64,000 nucleotides of DNA from Aegilops tauschii subsp. strangulata (lineage: Eukaryota > Streptophyta > Magnoliopsida > Poales > Poaceae), in the NCBI RefSeq assembly GCF_002575655.3, contig NC_053036.3, positions 649,471,387 through 649,535,386 on the forward strand, given 5' to 3'. Within the stretch, counting starts at the first letter, position 1. Every line of letters starts with the position of its first letter. The translations under genes were made by a program, and so were the position numbers. Shown here one piece after another: positions 1 through 12,423 of this stretch. The notes beneath the pieces are model-generated. The model made no database searches. It was not told the origin of the DNA and worked only from the letters and a program-made list of their open reading frames with translations.

Positions 1-93
1 TGAAAACAATGCGGTTATCCTTAACTCTCACATATTTTTATCCCCGTTGAAAACTTCAACCGGTTTGTCATCAAACACCAAAAAGGGGGAGAT
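1..93 (+). mobile_element. 3' internal end of an LTR retrotransposon with polypurine tract
   Basis: No coding sequence is visible. The purine-rich stretch AAAAAGGGGGAGA, ending directly before TGTAAGTGC at 94, is what a plus-strand primer site next to a 3' LTR looks like. The body of the element lies outside the window to the left. Confidence 0.6.
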
Positions 94-1428
94 TGTAAGT
101 GCATCTAGTGCCCCCCCTAGTTGGTTTTGGAGTATTGACGACAAACTTGGTTGAGGGACTAATGTGTTTGTGAGAATTGCAGGATAACACAGGTAGTAGT
201 CCCTTATTGATTCGGTTTACCTACCAGAGATGACCCCTGAAAATGTGTGAAGACATTGAAGACAATGGTGGTTCATGAAGACATTCACGATGAAGATTAT
301 GACATGAGAAGACATTCATATGAAGACTATGGAGTGCGAAGACATAGTTGTTTCATAGTTTCCTTTTCTTCTTTGTTGAGTCATAGGAACCACCGTACTG
401 TTAAGTGGGGTCCAAGTGAACAAAGTCAGAGTGACTAAAGTGATGCTCAACCAAATCCTATGTCTTCAAGCGAAGACAATGAGAGCAAATCTTATCCAGA
501 GTTGGATGAGTCAGATTTACTTGTAGCCCAAGTCAAGCTGCCGCGTGTGTTTGAAATCCGACCGTTGGACACGAGTCGGTTCCTTAGTGACCCGGGGTCA
601 TTTCGGAAAAATCAGGTCGGGTTGCCTCCTGGCTATAAATAGCCCACCCCATACACCATAAATTGGTGGCGGCTCAGAGTTAGTGCACGGCTTTTGTCGT
701 TTGAGAGCAACCCACCTCCGAAGCATTTGAGAGAGATATCCTTGCGAGGACAAAGCGCTAAACACCCAGAGCCAAAGAGTGTTAGGCATCATCGAAGTCT
801 TTCTGTCTGCGTGACCTGAAGACTTGTTACACTTGAGGACTGTGAATCCTCCAGCCGGTTAGGCGGCGCGTTCGGAGCATCCAAGAGTCATTGTGGATCG
901 CTGGTGAACGAAGTCTGTGAAGGTTTGGAAGTCTACCTTGAAGACTTACCAGAGTGATTGTGCAAGGACTGGGTGTGCTCAGCTCAAGGGGAATAAGGTG
1001 AAGACGCGGTCTTCTGAGTTAAATCTCAGCCTCCCTAACCAGACGTACAGTTGTCATAACAACTGGAACTGGTCTACCAAATCCTTGTCTTCACCAAGCA
1101 ACTGGTTCTATCCTTCACTTCCCTTTACTTTACAGTTTGTCTGCGTGAAGTCATTTCTTGCCTGTATGATCTGATTGACTTCACTGAGTGAAGACTGTTT
1201 ACTGTTTGGCTTCATACTGTCTTCCATCCCGATCCATACTACCTAGCTGCTGATAGTCTCATGCTTTCACTTCATTGCATAATTGACTATGGCTTGTCTA
1301 GTGTAGTCTACCTTCCGCTACATATCTATAGGTTCATTTTTATCGTTTGTCTTCAAAGACCTCGTGTTTTGAAGACTTTCATAAAAATCGCCTATTCACC
1401 CCCCTCTAGTCGATTACTAGCACTTTTA
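94..1428 (+). mobile_element. LTR (about 1.3 kb) of a retrotransposon
   Basis: It starts TGTAAGTGC after a polypurine tract and ends near GCACTTTTA, an imperfect inverted match to the start. It has a typical Triticeae LTR tail (CGCCTATTCACCCCCCTCT at about 1389) and many GAAGAC and GTCTTC repeats. It carries no long ORF. Similar LTRs are very common in wheat; from memory it resembles the Sabrina type, but this is not verified. The right border is inferred, because the sequence beyond it is LINE rather than primer-binding site, so this is the 3' LTR and the start of the element is outside the window. Confidence 0.6.
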
Positions 1429-1907
1429 GGGACAATGGTAAGTGTTCGCGTGGCCCGGGCGCGGATGGCTCGGCTCGCGGTGGGTCTAACAAGACCTTGG
1501 ACCGGCCCGCCCAGTCGACTGAGGGTTATGGGGGAAAGGGGGAGGCGCCCCCTGTGGCCCGGATGAACTCCTTCAGGTTCGGCTCCTTCGGTGCTCGTCG
1601 GCCCCCAGCCAGTTGTGGAGTCATAGGGCTGACCTTGACGACCCGGTGGAACAGGAGCTGCCACCGCCGTTATCTCTGTTGGCCTCGCCAGTCGCGCCAT
1701 CTTTGGCCAAGGGGGGCGGGAGGGGGTGACTCCTCATGCCTCGCCTTCTTCGTCTCGTCAGCTTCTGTGTGGGGGTGTGGTGGGGGATGCTAGGCAGGTG
1801 GCCTTGTCCAGCCCCACCAGCCTACGTAGCCCTGTGCTGGTGCCCCCCACTGAGGAGCCATCGATGGGGAGGCTTCAGCGAGGAGGGCGGCCTCACATGG
1901 AGGCCTT

Positions 1908-2720
1908 TTGTCTGACGTGGGTGTGGATCGGTCGAGGAATCCCGATTGTAGACCGCGCTTGACCTCGAGGGGGTCTCCGGCACCCGCGCCCGTGGAGGCG
2001 GGTGCAGCCTCTCCGATAGGGCTGATGGCACGCGGCCATAGCCCAATTGGCTCGGTGGAGTTAGGTCCAGTTGGGGGTCGGGCAACAGGCCTTACCCCGA
2101 GTGGGCCTACGCGGGACGAGATCGTCGCCTTCGGAGGGATCCCGGATCCAATGTTTGAAGGTTGACGGATGAGCAGCCGTCTCCAAGATCAGCCTGACGT
2201 TGATGACCTGCTGCTGGGGCGCGCCATTCGGGCGACCAAGCTTCGTGACATTGAGGTCACGGCAGCTATGTCAGTCAATACTTCCAATTCCATTTTGCAT
2301 TTTTCCGAGGACAATATTATGAATGATGCAAATCAGTTGGGAGTTTCACTAGGTAGTAATGGAAAATAAATAGCTAAATCTGTTAATGACATACTTGATC
2401 TTGAGGTGGAGCGAGCTATAGAGATGATTCGAAACTTAGCGGATGTTAAGTCGTTAAATGACTCGGAAATAGATGCATTGGGTGTTAGGGTTCTTGACAG
2501 TTTTTGTGAGGATCTTGCGCCCTCTCTCGCTGAGTTGGAGGAGGAAGAGGGTTTTGTTTCTCAGAAGGGTTCAACTCACATTGATCCAGAGGCATGTAAG
2601 CTCACTGAGCTCGGTTGTATGGACCGAGTTGATGAGAAAAACAAGCCTAAGCACAAGGGGGACCGGAAGATTTATCCGGCCTCGCCTGTGCGTAGAAGTG
2701 CTAGGATCCGGTCTGCTTAA
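1908..2720 (+). pseudogene. LINE ORF1 (gag-like) C-terminal remnant
   Basis: Broken reading frames run up to the endonuclease ORF. The last segment (2406-2720) is acidic, then basic, and ends in the serine/arginine-rich tail SPVRRSARIRSA. Such tails are usual at the end of the gag-like first ORF of plant L1 elements, 18 bp before the ORF2 start. Stops near 2165 and 2367 split it. No CCHC knuckle is visible. The GC-rich sequence from 1429 to 1908 is probably the 5' part of the same element, but no domain can be assigned there. Confidence 0.5.
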
Positions 2721-2737
2721 AAATTCCATGATTAAAA

Positions 2738-5700
2738 ATGAAAGGAATCTTTTGGAATGGCAGAGGTCTGACAAACTTGGCTAAAATAAGGTTTCTGGCG
2801 GATGCATCTATAGAACACAAGTTAGATTTCATCGCCCTCTCTAAAACTGGTAGAGACAATTTTACCTCTCAGTTTCTTGGGACCATATTGGGAGGAGTTG
2901 ATTTTGATTGGCATTGCTTACCCCCAAGAGGAAGATTCGGTGGGATTTTACTTGGGGTGAAGTGCGAAACATTGGAGGATCGGAACGTTGTTATGAGAGA
3001 ATTTGCGGTTAAGTTTTGAGTCAGACCGAAGGTTGATGGTTTCCAATGGGCAATGGTGGCAGTGTATGGAGCCGCGCAGCCTGAGCTAAAACCAGATTTT
3101 CTGGTTGACCTAGTTCGTGTTTGCGGAGATGAACGACTCCCAATACTGGTTGGGGGTGATTTTAACATTATAAGAAGACGAGACAAAAAGAACAATGATA
3201 ACTTTGATGGCAGATGGTCGTTTATGTTTAACACAATCATTGAAAGCCTGAATCTCAGGGAGATCAAGCTTTCTGGTAGAAAATTAACTTGGGCCAACAC
3301 ATTGCCAAATCCAACGTATGATAAGTTGGACCGTGTTCTCACCAGTGTGGAATGGGAGCAGAAGTTTCGTTTGGTGACGGTCCAAGCGTTGTCGCGAGCG
3401 ATCTCTGATCATACCCCACTGCTTGTTGACTCTGGGAGGCAACTGATGTGGGAAATAAAAATATCTTCTCTTTTTAATGAGCATGGTTTGAGAGAGAAGG
3501 TTTCTTGGATCCGATAGCACGGGAGTGGGCAAAGGATTCAGGAGGGAGATCGAATGTAGAAAGATGGTAGAATAAGATTAGACACTTAAGACAGTTCCTA
3601 CGCGGTTGGGCCAAACATTTGAGTGGTGTTTATAATGTTGAAAAGGAAAGGCTCCTTCACCTTATAAATGCCTTAGATTTAAAAGTCGAGTCCTCCCTTT
3701 TAGATACCAAAGAGCTGGAGACTAAAGTGGAGGCGGAACTGAGACTGAAAGAATTGCTTCGAGAGGAAGAATTGAAGTGGGCGCTAAGAGCTAAAGTGTG
3801 AAAAGTCATCCAAGGGGACGATAACACACAATTCTTTCATATGTTTTCGAATGGCAAGCATTGAAAGAAGAAGAAATTTCAGCTCGAGCAAGATGAGGGG
3901 ACGATTTTGGGACAGGAGAACCTAAAATTATACATCACCAATTATTACAAGCAGCTGTTTGGGGCTCTTGAGGATAGTTTTGTGTCTTTAGACGAGTCAA
4001 GGGTTGAGGATTTCCCTGAACTTGCGACGGATGAGAATGAAATCTTGACTGCCCCATTTTTGGAGAAAGAGGTGTTTGAGGCGATTTCACATATGAAGAA
4101 TAATAAAGCTCCTGGGCCGGATAGCTTTCCGGCTGAGTTTTATAAAAGGTGCTGGCATATTTTTAAGGCTGATTTGCTTCCAATGTGCCATGACTTGTTT
4201 TTTGTGCATTTGCAGTTATTTCACTTAAATTTCGGAACGATAACTCTGCTCCCTATAAGAAGACAGAGGCGGTGCGGATTGAGCAGTTCCGACCGATATG
4301 TCTTCTTAATGTCAACTTTAAAATCTTCACCAATGTGGGGACTAACAGGTTGACGCAGATTGCACATAGTGTGGTACAGCCCTCTCAAACAGCCTTCATG
4401 CCAGACAGAAACAACCTTGAAGGGGTTGTGGTCCTACATGAAACACTCCCTGAAATCCACATAAAAAAACTAGATGGGGTGGTTTTTTAAGGTGTATTTT
4501 GAGAAAGCGTACAATAAGATTAAGTGGCCATTTCTACAGCAAGCCTTGCGGATGAAAGGATTCGATCAGTCCTGGAGAAAGCAGGTAGATTCTCTCACGC
4601 AAAAAGACAGTGTGAGAATCAAAGTGAATGATGACATAGGTCATTATTTCCAGACACACAAGGGTCTAAGACACGGAGACCCGATGTCACCTATCTTGTT
4701 CAACATAGTAGTGGACATGTTGACAATTCTGATAGGAAGAGCTAAAGAAAATGGACAAGTGGGTGGTCTCGCCCCGCATCTAGTGGATGGTGGAGTGTCG
4801 TTTCTACAGTACGCCGATGATACTATCATCTTCATGGAGCAAGATCTCGCAAAACCAAGAAATATGAAGCTTGCGTTATGCTTATTCGAGCAGTTGTCGG
4901 GGCTAAAGATTAACTTTCATAAAAGTGAATTGTTCTGCTTTGAGAAATCTAAAGACGAACAAGAAGCTTACAAACAACTGTTTGGATGTGGGTTGGGCCT
5001 TTTACATATTTGGGCATACCGATTCACCATCGCAAGCTCTCTAACAAAGAATGGAAGTGCATTGAAGATCGATTTGAAAATAAACTAGGTTGCTGGAAGG
5101 GCAAACATATGTCATATGAAAGCTGACTAATTCTTATCAATTCGGTGCTCACGAGTATGCCAATGTTTCTCTTATCCTTCTTCGAGGTACCAGTAGGGGT
5201 ATAGAAAAGACTAGACTTCTATCGATCGTGTTTTTTCTGGCAGAGTGATGAGTTAAAATGAAAATCCGGACTTGCTAAATGGGATATTATTTGTAGGCCA
5301 AAAGACCAAGGTGGTCTTGGCATTGAAAATTTAGAGGTGAAGAACAGATGCCTTCTCAGCAAGTGGCTGTACAAGCTATCTGTAGAGACCGATGCCACAT
5401 GGGCCCAGATTCTGCGTAATAAGTATCTTCATTCTAAAACCTTATCCCAGGTGATGGTCATACCAACCGATTCGCCGTTTTGGAAAGGACTGATGAGAGT
5501 GAAATCAGCCTTCATCCATAGGACAAAATTTATCGTTGGTAATGGTACTTCCACGAGATTCTGGGAGGATACGTGGCTAGGGGAGACGCCTCTAGCTATC
5601 CAATATCCTTCTCTCTATAACATTGCTCGGCGTAGAGATGCCTACGTTGCAACAGTATTACAGTCCAATCCTCTCAATATTCAATTCGGGAGGACTTTAG

Positions 5701-7192
5701 CGGGAAACCGTTGGGAAGCTTGGCTCCATCTTGTGAGAAGATTGATGGATGTCCACCTTTCTCAACAGCCAGAGCAGTTGCACTGGAAACTAACCAAGAA
5801 TGGAGTGTTTTCGATAAAATCCATGTATTTGGATATTATCAACTCTAGCTCTATCCCTCGATCTGTGCATATTTGGAAAGTCAAAGTGCCCTTAAAACTT
5901 AAAGTGTTCGTGTGGTTTGTCCACAAACAAGTTATTCTCACTAAGGACAATTTCGCAAAACGTAACTAGACAGGATCTCGAAGATGTAACTTCTGTGATC
6001 ATGATGAATCTATCAACAGGCCCGTCCAAGGGCATGTGCGGGCTGTGCGACCGCACAGACCCCCAAATTCTAGGGGCCCCCTATTTTGGGCCAATGTCTG
6101 TATATTATTTGTTTTGGGCCCTTTTTCGCAGCTAGTCGCAAGCTCTCTCGAACTGGGCCTGCTCCAATATGTCCTGAACCGAGCCCTAGCCCTCCCGATC
6201 TACACAGCCTACCGATCCGTCGATCAATCCGCAGGGAGACCTAGGCTAGTGGTGTTGCCTCGTTTTTTATTGCTTCGTTTCCTTTATTTTTTTTGCTTTA
6301 GTGAGTGCTCCATTTCCTGCCCGGAGACACAGCTCAGTTCATAGCCCTTCTCGTATGAAGAACTAATTCCATGATTCCGCTAGCCGCCTGTCGCTCGGAA
6401 AGTCGCAGCAAATCAAAACACACAAGTTGAAGCAGCGGGTGGCCAAGATCAAAGGTGAGGGCATCACCGATATGTCTAACAGGTGCGCTCAAATTGAATC
6501 CATTAAATTTAGACTATATTGTGTGTTGTTGAATAATTATATTAGTCAGTATATTGTGCGCATATGCATCAATTCATCAATCAACTTTTTTTAGGGGATA
6601 TACGAAGTAGGTTAGTTAATCAAATTGACACACACCAAGATTTGCTCGTTTAACATTCAGGTCGTTTATTTTTGTTATATTATCTTGACTAGCCTATAAT
6701 TTATACAGTGTTTGAATTTATTCAAATTTCTTCTCTTAAAAACTGAGTATTCTAGAAATTTTAGGACCACAGTTTGCATTTTGCACAGGGGCCTCAGATT
6801 TCTGGAGACGGCTCTGTCTATCAAATACCTCTTTCTTGATTGCCCAATGGCGAAAATTTTATGACGGTCTATTCATATAGCGTTTAACATTACTCCTCCA
6901 AATAGCATCCACACGTTATTTGGGACGAGACTAAATGGAGTTGAGACAGAAATAGCAAAACATATCTGTGTAGGAGTATGTACTTTATTATGGGCTATAT
7001 GAAACTGCAGGAACGATTTGGTTTTTAACAGAACAACACATATTCATTTCTTATAGGTTATTTTCCGGGCCACTACATTGATCCGTATGTGGTCGCTACT
7101 CACTCCGACGGATGCCAGGGAGCTTATGGTTATAAGGTCTATCCGTTGGGAGACGGTAGCGCGGGCTATCTTCAACCGATTTGGATAGCGCT
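2738..7192 (+). pseudogene. LINE ORF2: endonuclease, reverse transcriptase and zf-RVT, disrupted
   Basis: The protein begins MKGIFWNGRGLTNLAK, the usual start of the APE-like endonuclease. The catalytic neighbourhood GGDFNIIR (about 3150) and the late motif SDHTPLL (about 3400) are visible. The reverse transcriptase follows (3907-5088), with NKAPGPDSFPAEFYK, a damaged FEKAYNKI segment, GDPMSPILFN and the active-site YADD (about 4811). The zf-RVT region (5337 onward) is split by the hAT insertion at 6017-6816: DESI lies before it and YLFLDCPMA directly after. Several stops and frameshifts rule out a functional product. Confidence 0.85.
6017..6816. mobile_element. Non-autonomous hAT-type DNA transposon (800 bp) inside the LINE
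   Basis: Perfect 8-bp direct repeats TCTATCAA flank it (6009-6016 and 6817-6824), the duplication length of hAT elements. The termini CAGGCCCGTC and GACGGCTCTG form an imperfect inverted repeat of hAT type (CAGRSCCGTC). Removing the unit and one repeat restores the LINE reading frame across the junction, so the insertion is exact. No transposase domain is recognisable inside. Confidence 0.85.
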
Positions 7193-7445
7193 CATGTAAT
7201 AGGATAGGTGTTTAGTTTCCTATCTATCTTTATTCTGTCGGTTGTGGCTATCCCGGTTTCATATTTTTAGCTCTTTGTGAGCCCTTTTACTTTTTGAGAC
7301 TTGGAGACTTTGTTGAACTGTTTGCTTATTAATAAAATGACCGCATGAATCATTCTGATGCAGAGGCCGGGGATAATCTCCTTTTTGAAAAAAAACCTTC
7401 TAGTCCAAGATTACTTTTTTGAAGTCTTGTTTCTGTTGCTATTAC

Positions 7446-7567
7446 TGTCAGGAAATATGCAACTTGTATTACTAGGAGGCCAAAGCCACCATATATATAG
7501 TGTACATGAGGATGCCAAAAGGCAAGAATACAAAAGGCCAAAGGCCATCATCAATATAACTCTAACA
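7446..7567 (-). repeat. 3' LTR of the copia element (122 bp)
   Basis: It is a direct repeat of 12016-12137, starting TGTCAGGAAATATGCAAC and ending ATAACTCTAACA on the plus strand. It is followed at 7568-7581 by a C14 run, which on the element's own strand is a G-run polypurine tract. Confidence 0.9.
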
Positions 7568-7589
7568 CCCCCCCCCCCCCCACAAACTC

Positions 7590-10500
7590 ATGGTGGCTCG
7601 ACAACACTGGGTTTGGAGAGGTGAAATCTATGTTGTGCTCTAGTCTGTGCCTTCGTGAAGAAGTCCGCTAGCTGTAACTCGGAAGGCACATACTGAAGAG
7701 CAATAACATGATCCTGCACAGCAGCGCGCACATAATAAGCATCAACACCAATATGCTTGGTAAGTTCATGCTTCACAGGGTCCCGCGCAATACTGATAGC
7801 ACCTGTACTGTCGGACAAGAGGGTGGTAGGTGTAGTAACACAAACACCAAAATCCTCTAGTAGCAATCGTAACCAAGTCACCTCTGTCGTCAAAAGAGCC
7901 ATAGCTCTCAACTCGGCCTCTGCACTCGAACGAGAAACTGCAGTCTGTTTCTTCGTCTTCCAGGCAATGAGAGAACCACCAAGAAAAACACAGTAAGCAG
8001 AAAGTGAACGGCGATCCGAAGGATCACTGGCCCACGTAGCATCTGAATAGGCCTAGAGTTGTAACGAGCTGGAACGAGGAAAAAAGATACAATAAGAGGT
8101 CGTGCCACGAAGATATCATAGAACACGAAGAAGGTGACTATAATGAACTGAAGTGGGAGCGGAAACAAACTGGCTCAGAATATGGACAGGATAGGAGATA
8201 TCCGGACGAGTGACAGCAAGATAGACAAGACTCCCAACAAGATGACGATAACACGTCCGATCAGACAAGAGCTCACCATCAGAAGCACGAAGGTTAACAT
8301 TGAGCTCCATAGGAGTCTCAACAGTGCGCTCGTCACTAAGAGACGCACGAGCAAGAAGATCCTGGATATGCTTTTCTTGGGAAATAGAAAAGCCATCAGA
8401 GGAGGAGGAAACCTCAATCCCAAGAAAGTAACGAAGGGGACCAAGATCAGACATAACAAACTGCTCACTGAGACGGGCCTTGACAAAGGCAATGTACTCA
8501 GAATCATCGCCAGTGATGATCATGTCATCAACATATAGAAGAAGAAGAAGAGTGCGACCACGAGCAGAAAGGTGGACAAACAACGCTGGATGGGCGAAAA
8601 ACCAGCTGAAGTGACCACATAGGGAAAACGCTCAAACCAAGCGCGGGGGGCTTGCTTAAGGCCACATAGAGAGCGACGAAGATGGCAAACCATGCCATCA
8701 GGAACTGAATACTCAGGTGGTGGCTGCATATAAACTTCCTCACACAACTCACCATTAAGAAAGGCATTCTTAACATCAAGCAAAGACACAACCAGTGGCG
8801 AACAGAGGCCACGGCGAGAAGTGTGCGGACAGTGGTCATATGGGCCACAGGAGCAAAAGTCTCATCGTAATCACGACCATGCTCCTGCTGAAAGCCACGA
8901 GCCACAAGACGAGCTTTATAACGCTCAAGAGAACCATCAGAGCGAATCTTAATCTTATAGACCCACTTACAAGTGATGGGACGAACACGGGGGGGGGGGG
9001 GGGGGGGGGGAGGAAGAGAAACCAGGTCCCATGTGCCGTTGCGCTCAAGGGCAGCAATCTCCTCTGCCATCGCGAACTGCCATTCTGGATGAACAATAGC
9101 ATCTCGATAAGAAGTCGGCTCAAGAACGGCCGAAAGACCATAACGAGAAGGAGGATATCGGTCAGGGGGCGGACAAGGCCGAGAACGAAGACCATAAGTC
9201 GGATGAGAGGAGGAAGACGACACACCAGAAGTAGAGGGCACATCGGTAGACTCATTCACAACACGTGAACGACGAGTATAATGGAAAGGAAAGGACGGAA
9301 GAGGTGGAATCATTGGAGGTGGAGACGGGGAATGTATCGGTGATGAAGGTGGAGAAGGGGAGGCTATCGACGATGAAGGTGGAGAAGGGGAAGCTATTGG
9401 CGATGAAGGTGGAGAATCATGCGACGAGTGAGTAGAAGAAACCGTAGGAGAGGACGGCGTCGGATCTGCAACAGTAGGATGAGGAGTAGGAATACTGGGC
9501 ACAGAGGGAGGTGTATCTGGAAAAGTAAGAAAAGAGATGTCCTCCGTAGAAAAAGACGAGGAGGATGGACGCGGGTAGAAGGGACGAGATTCATCAAAGG
9601 TCACATCCCAGGAAATATGCATCCGGCGGCCGACGGGATCCCAACACCCATAGCCCTTATGCTCATCACTATATCCAAGAAACACACACTCAATAGACTG
9701 AGTGGTCAGTTTGGTGCGTTCACGAGGGGCAAGCAAAACATAGCAGACACAACCAAACAAACGGAGCGCCGAATAATCAGGAGAACGACCAGAAAGACGC
9801 TCGAGAGGAATACCACTTTGTAGAGCAGCAGATGGCTAAATGTTGATGAGATAGGTGGAAGTAGTAACAGCCTCAGCCCAGAAGTGAGGAGGAAGAGAGG
9901 CGGCGATCATCATCGCATGCGCCGTCTCAAGAAGGTGACGATGCTTGCGCTCAGCCACGCCATTCTGAGCATGAGCACCAGGACAAGAGAACTGAGCAAG
10001 AGTACCCTGCTCAGCAAGAAATCCTCGCAGCGCATGGGAGATATACTCACTAGCTGAATCTGCGCGAAAAACACGAATAGGAGTGGAAAACTGGGTATGA
10101 ACCATGGCAGCAAATTTTTTATATATAGATAAGACCTCACTACGAGAAGACATGAAATAGATCCAAATGTACCGAGAAAAGTCATCTATAAAGATAATAT
10201 AGTAGCGCTGACCGCCTTTCGAAGCGAAGGGAGCTGGACCCCAAACATCAGAGTGAACAAGATCAAAAGGACGCTCGGACACTGACTCGCTATGAGGATA
10301 GGGTAGCTGAATCTGCTTACCAAGCCGACAACCCATACAATCCAACGAAGCGTTACCAGAGACAGACCCCAGAAAACCACGATGAACCAGAGACGAGAGA
10401 CGAGAACCACATAAATGGCCAAGACGATGATGCCACTACTGAAAAGAGCTGGTAGATGCAACAACAGGGGTTGCGAGACTGGCAGAGGTGGCAGCGGAGG

Positions 10501-11341
10501 GAAGACGAAGCCAGTCAAGCTCCCAGAGACCATCAAAACGTCGAGGGCCAGCACCAAGTAGAGCGCCCGTGCGACGATCCTGAACAGAACATGAATCAAA
10601 GTCTAGAATGACCCTACAACTAGAGTCAACAATCTGACCACCAGATATGAGCTGCATGGTAAGTCGAGGAACATGAGCGACAGAGGGAACATGAAATGAA
10701 GAAGTGCTAAGAGTGCCTCGACTAGCTACAGGGAGGGGAGTGCCATCAGCCGTAAGAACACGAACAGGAGACTCGACAGGTCGAATGGAGGTCAAAGTGG
10801 AAGAATCATAAGTCATATGAAAAGACGCTTCAGTATCAAGAATCCATGGGGATGTACCTGAATGAGTAGGAAGTGGTTTCTCAATGCCGGAAGAGTCAGT
10901 CAGGGAACCTGCAGAAACTGTCGGTGAAGAATCCCAAGCATCAAGCAGGCATCGTAGCTATGCAATCTCACTTGCAGACAGGGACAGGACAGAAGAGGTC
11001 GAGGTAGAAGCATCTGCCGACGATGAACAGTCGCCACCACCCGTGGAAGCCGAATGTAGAGTCGACCGAGAGTAGCGAGTGGACATAGAGCCACATGTGG
11101 AAGCCACATGGGGAGTCGACATAGAGCGGTCACCGCCGTGCGCACAAGACGCAATAGGAGTCGATGTAGAGCGACTAGCATCACCGATGGATGTCGCAAT
11201 AGGTGCCGAAGTAGAGCGACAGCCACCACCTCCAAGTGGGCGAGCACCAAGCACGGGGGAACGGCTCATGTGCGAGACGGGATCAATATATCCGCCAAAA
11301 AACATCGAGCAGTGAGGGAGAGGTGTACCACACGAAAACAT
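7590..11341 (-). pseudogene. copia pol: protease, integrase, reverse transcriptase, RNase H
   Basis: Reading down the minus strand: a serine-rich linker; a protease start WILDTEASFHMT where family members have DSGA, so the catalytic glycine is changed; a GAG-pre-integrase segment with WHHRLGH and CMGC; and an integrase with [15 protein letters not shown] and NGVAERKHR, which supply the D, D and E. A proline/serine linker follows. The reverse transcriptase shows WVYKIKIRSDGS, ARLVARGFQQ, VKNAFLNGEL, the active-site YVDDMI and YFLGIE. RNase H ends with DSTGAI and KHIGVDAYYVR. Stops at about 10434 and 9837 and frameshifts near 8785 and 8560 break it. Confidence 0.9.
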
Positions 11342-11998
11342 TGCACTTTTTTTCTGTCTCTTCTCTCTTTTTTTTCTGATAAGTCAGCAGGAGAGCCAAG
11401 AGCCGAAAGAATTGGCAGACCACTCACGGCGGCCCACCAGGAACCCAAGCAACCAGCGCCTGCGGAATCGCAGGAATCGATCTGAACGGGAACTGAAAGT
11501 GTGGCAGTTTCACACACGCACATGACCACGCGAGCGCACGCGGAGGCCAACTGCGCGGAGAGACCGGGGCCGGACGGGCGGCCGGCGGCGACGGGCGGGA
11601 GGGACCGGCGGCGACGGGCAGACTGGGCCGGAGCCGGACGGCGACGGGCAGACGGGGCCGAAGGAGCAGCCGGGCGGCGACGGGAAGACGAGGCCGGAGG
11701 AGCAGCGCCCGATGGGCTGCAGGCGGCAGCCGGAGGAGCGCCGGGCGGCAGCCTGAAGTTCACCGGCGGCGGTGGAGAACCTCCTCCGTGGCGGCCAGGG
11801 CGGCGTGAACCAGATGGAGGAGCCGGAAGGTGCAAGACGCACGGGAGCAGCCTTCAGCCACGCTCTAGAGTGGATACAACAGCAATCTGATGGAAAGAAA
11901 TGGCAGCAGCGGAGATGAGGGAGCGGCCACGCCGGGCAAGAGTACGACGGCGACGTGATGGAAGGATCAAGCACGAGTTGCACGTGGAAAAAATTTGA
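11342..11998 (-). other. Leader and gag position of the copia element, no gag recognised
   Basis: Between primer site and pol, where a copia gag with capsid and CCHC knuckle belongs, there is only GC-rich sequence (11500-11800) rich in proline, serine and arginine codons in every frame. It has no capsid-like segment and no CxxCxxxxHxxxxC motif. It may be captured or rearranged sequence. I see no gene in it. Confidence 0.5.
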
Positions 11999-12015
11999 CC
12001 TAAGCTCTACTACCA
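11999..12015 (-). other. Primer-binding site of the copia element
   Basis: Directly inside the 5' LTR the minus strand reads TGGTAGTAGAGCTTAGG. The start resembles the initiator-methionine tRNA primer site TGGTATCAGAGC used by most plant copia elements, with substitutions. Confidence 0.6.
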
Positions 12016-12137
12016 TGTCAGGAAATATGCAACTTGTATTACTAGGAGGCCAAAGCCACCATATATATAATGTACATGAGGATGCCAAAAGACAAGAATA
12101 CAAAATGCCAGAGGCCATCATCAATATAACACTAACA
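12016..12137 (-). repeat. 5' LTR of the copia element (122 bp)
   Basis: It is a direct repeat of 7446-7567 with a handful of substitutions, for example ATATATAG against ATATATAA and ATAACTC against ATAACAC. The repeats are too short to hold an obvious complete promoter, as in other small-LTR copia families. Confidence 0.9.
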
Positions 12138-12423
12138 ATTACTTCTTACAATGAACATGATATGCTCAAAGATACAAAAAAAAAACATGACCGGCCTCAT
12201 GTTAGCTATACACTGCGCATCATTTGTCAAATATGCTTTTATGCTTAGAGAACTTGCAAGTACTTGCAGATGACTGCGGTTAATGTACCAGCTAAGACTG
12301 ATGACAAAGAGTAGCAGATACAATCGCAGAGCAAGGAGGGAGTAGAGAGAGCCGTCTATCCATCATACGTTCTAGCTGTTCGGGTTGATGCCTATCTACT
12401 GCTACAACTACGACCTAGCACAA

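Larger units (their letters stand above)
1429..7397 (+). mobile_element. L1-type LINE retrotransposon, degenerate, with a nested hAT insertion
   Basis: The order is ORF1 remnant, APE-type endonuclease, reverse transcriptase, zf-RVT region, then a 3' UTR with AATAAAATGACC and the tail GATGCAGAGGCCGGGG followed by an A run at 7387-7395. That tail is shared with another retroposed unit in this window (54022-55083). The 5' border is approximate. The flanks CTAGTCGATTAC (about 1406) and CTAGTCCAAGATTAC (about 7400) may be an imperfect target duplication. Frameshifts and stops make it inactive. Confidence 0.75.
7446..12137 (-). mobile_element. Complete copia LTR retrotransposon with very short LTRs, gag-less
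   Basis: Two 122-bp LTRs (7446-7567 and 12016-12137) with TG..CA ends flank 4.45 kb of internal sequence. A perfect 5-bp target duplication ATTAC lies at 7441-7445 and 12138-12142. On the minus strand the order is LTR, primer-binding site, protease, integrase, reverse transcriptase, RNase H, poly-G tract, LTR, which is copia order. The LTRs differ at only a few positions, which suggests fairly recent insertion. No gag capsid domain is recognisable, and pol contains stops and frameshifts, so it must have depended on another element. Confidence 0.9.

Noticed and set aside
1406..7415. CTAGTC..GATTAC flanks as a firm target duplication of the first LINE
   Set aside because: The two copies differ by a 3-4-base indel and the left one lies in the LTR tail; kept only as a possibility in the feature note.
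8795..9268. Plus-strand frame opposite the copia pol linker
   Set aside because: Antisense shadow of the proline/serine-rich linker and reverse transcriptase on the minus strand.
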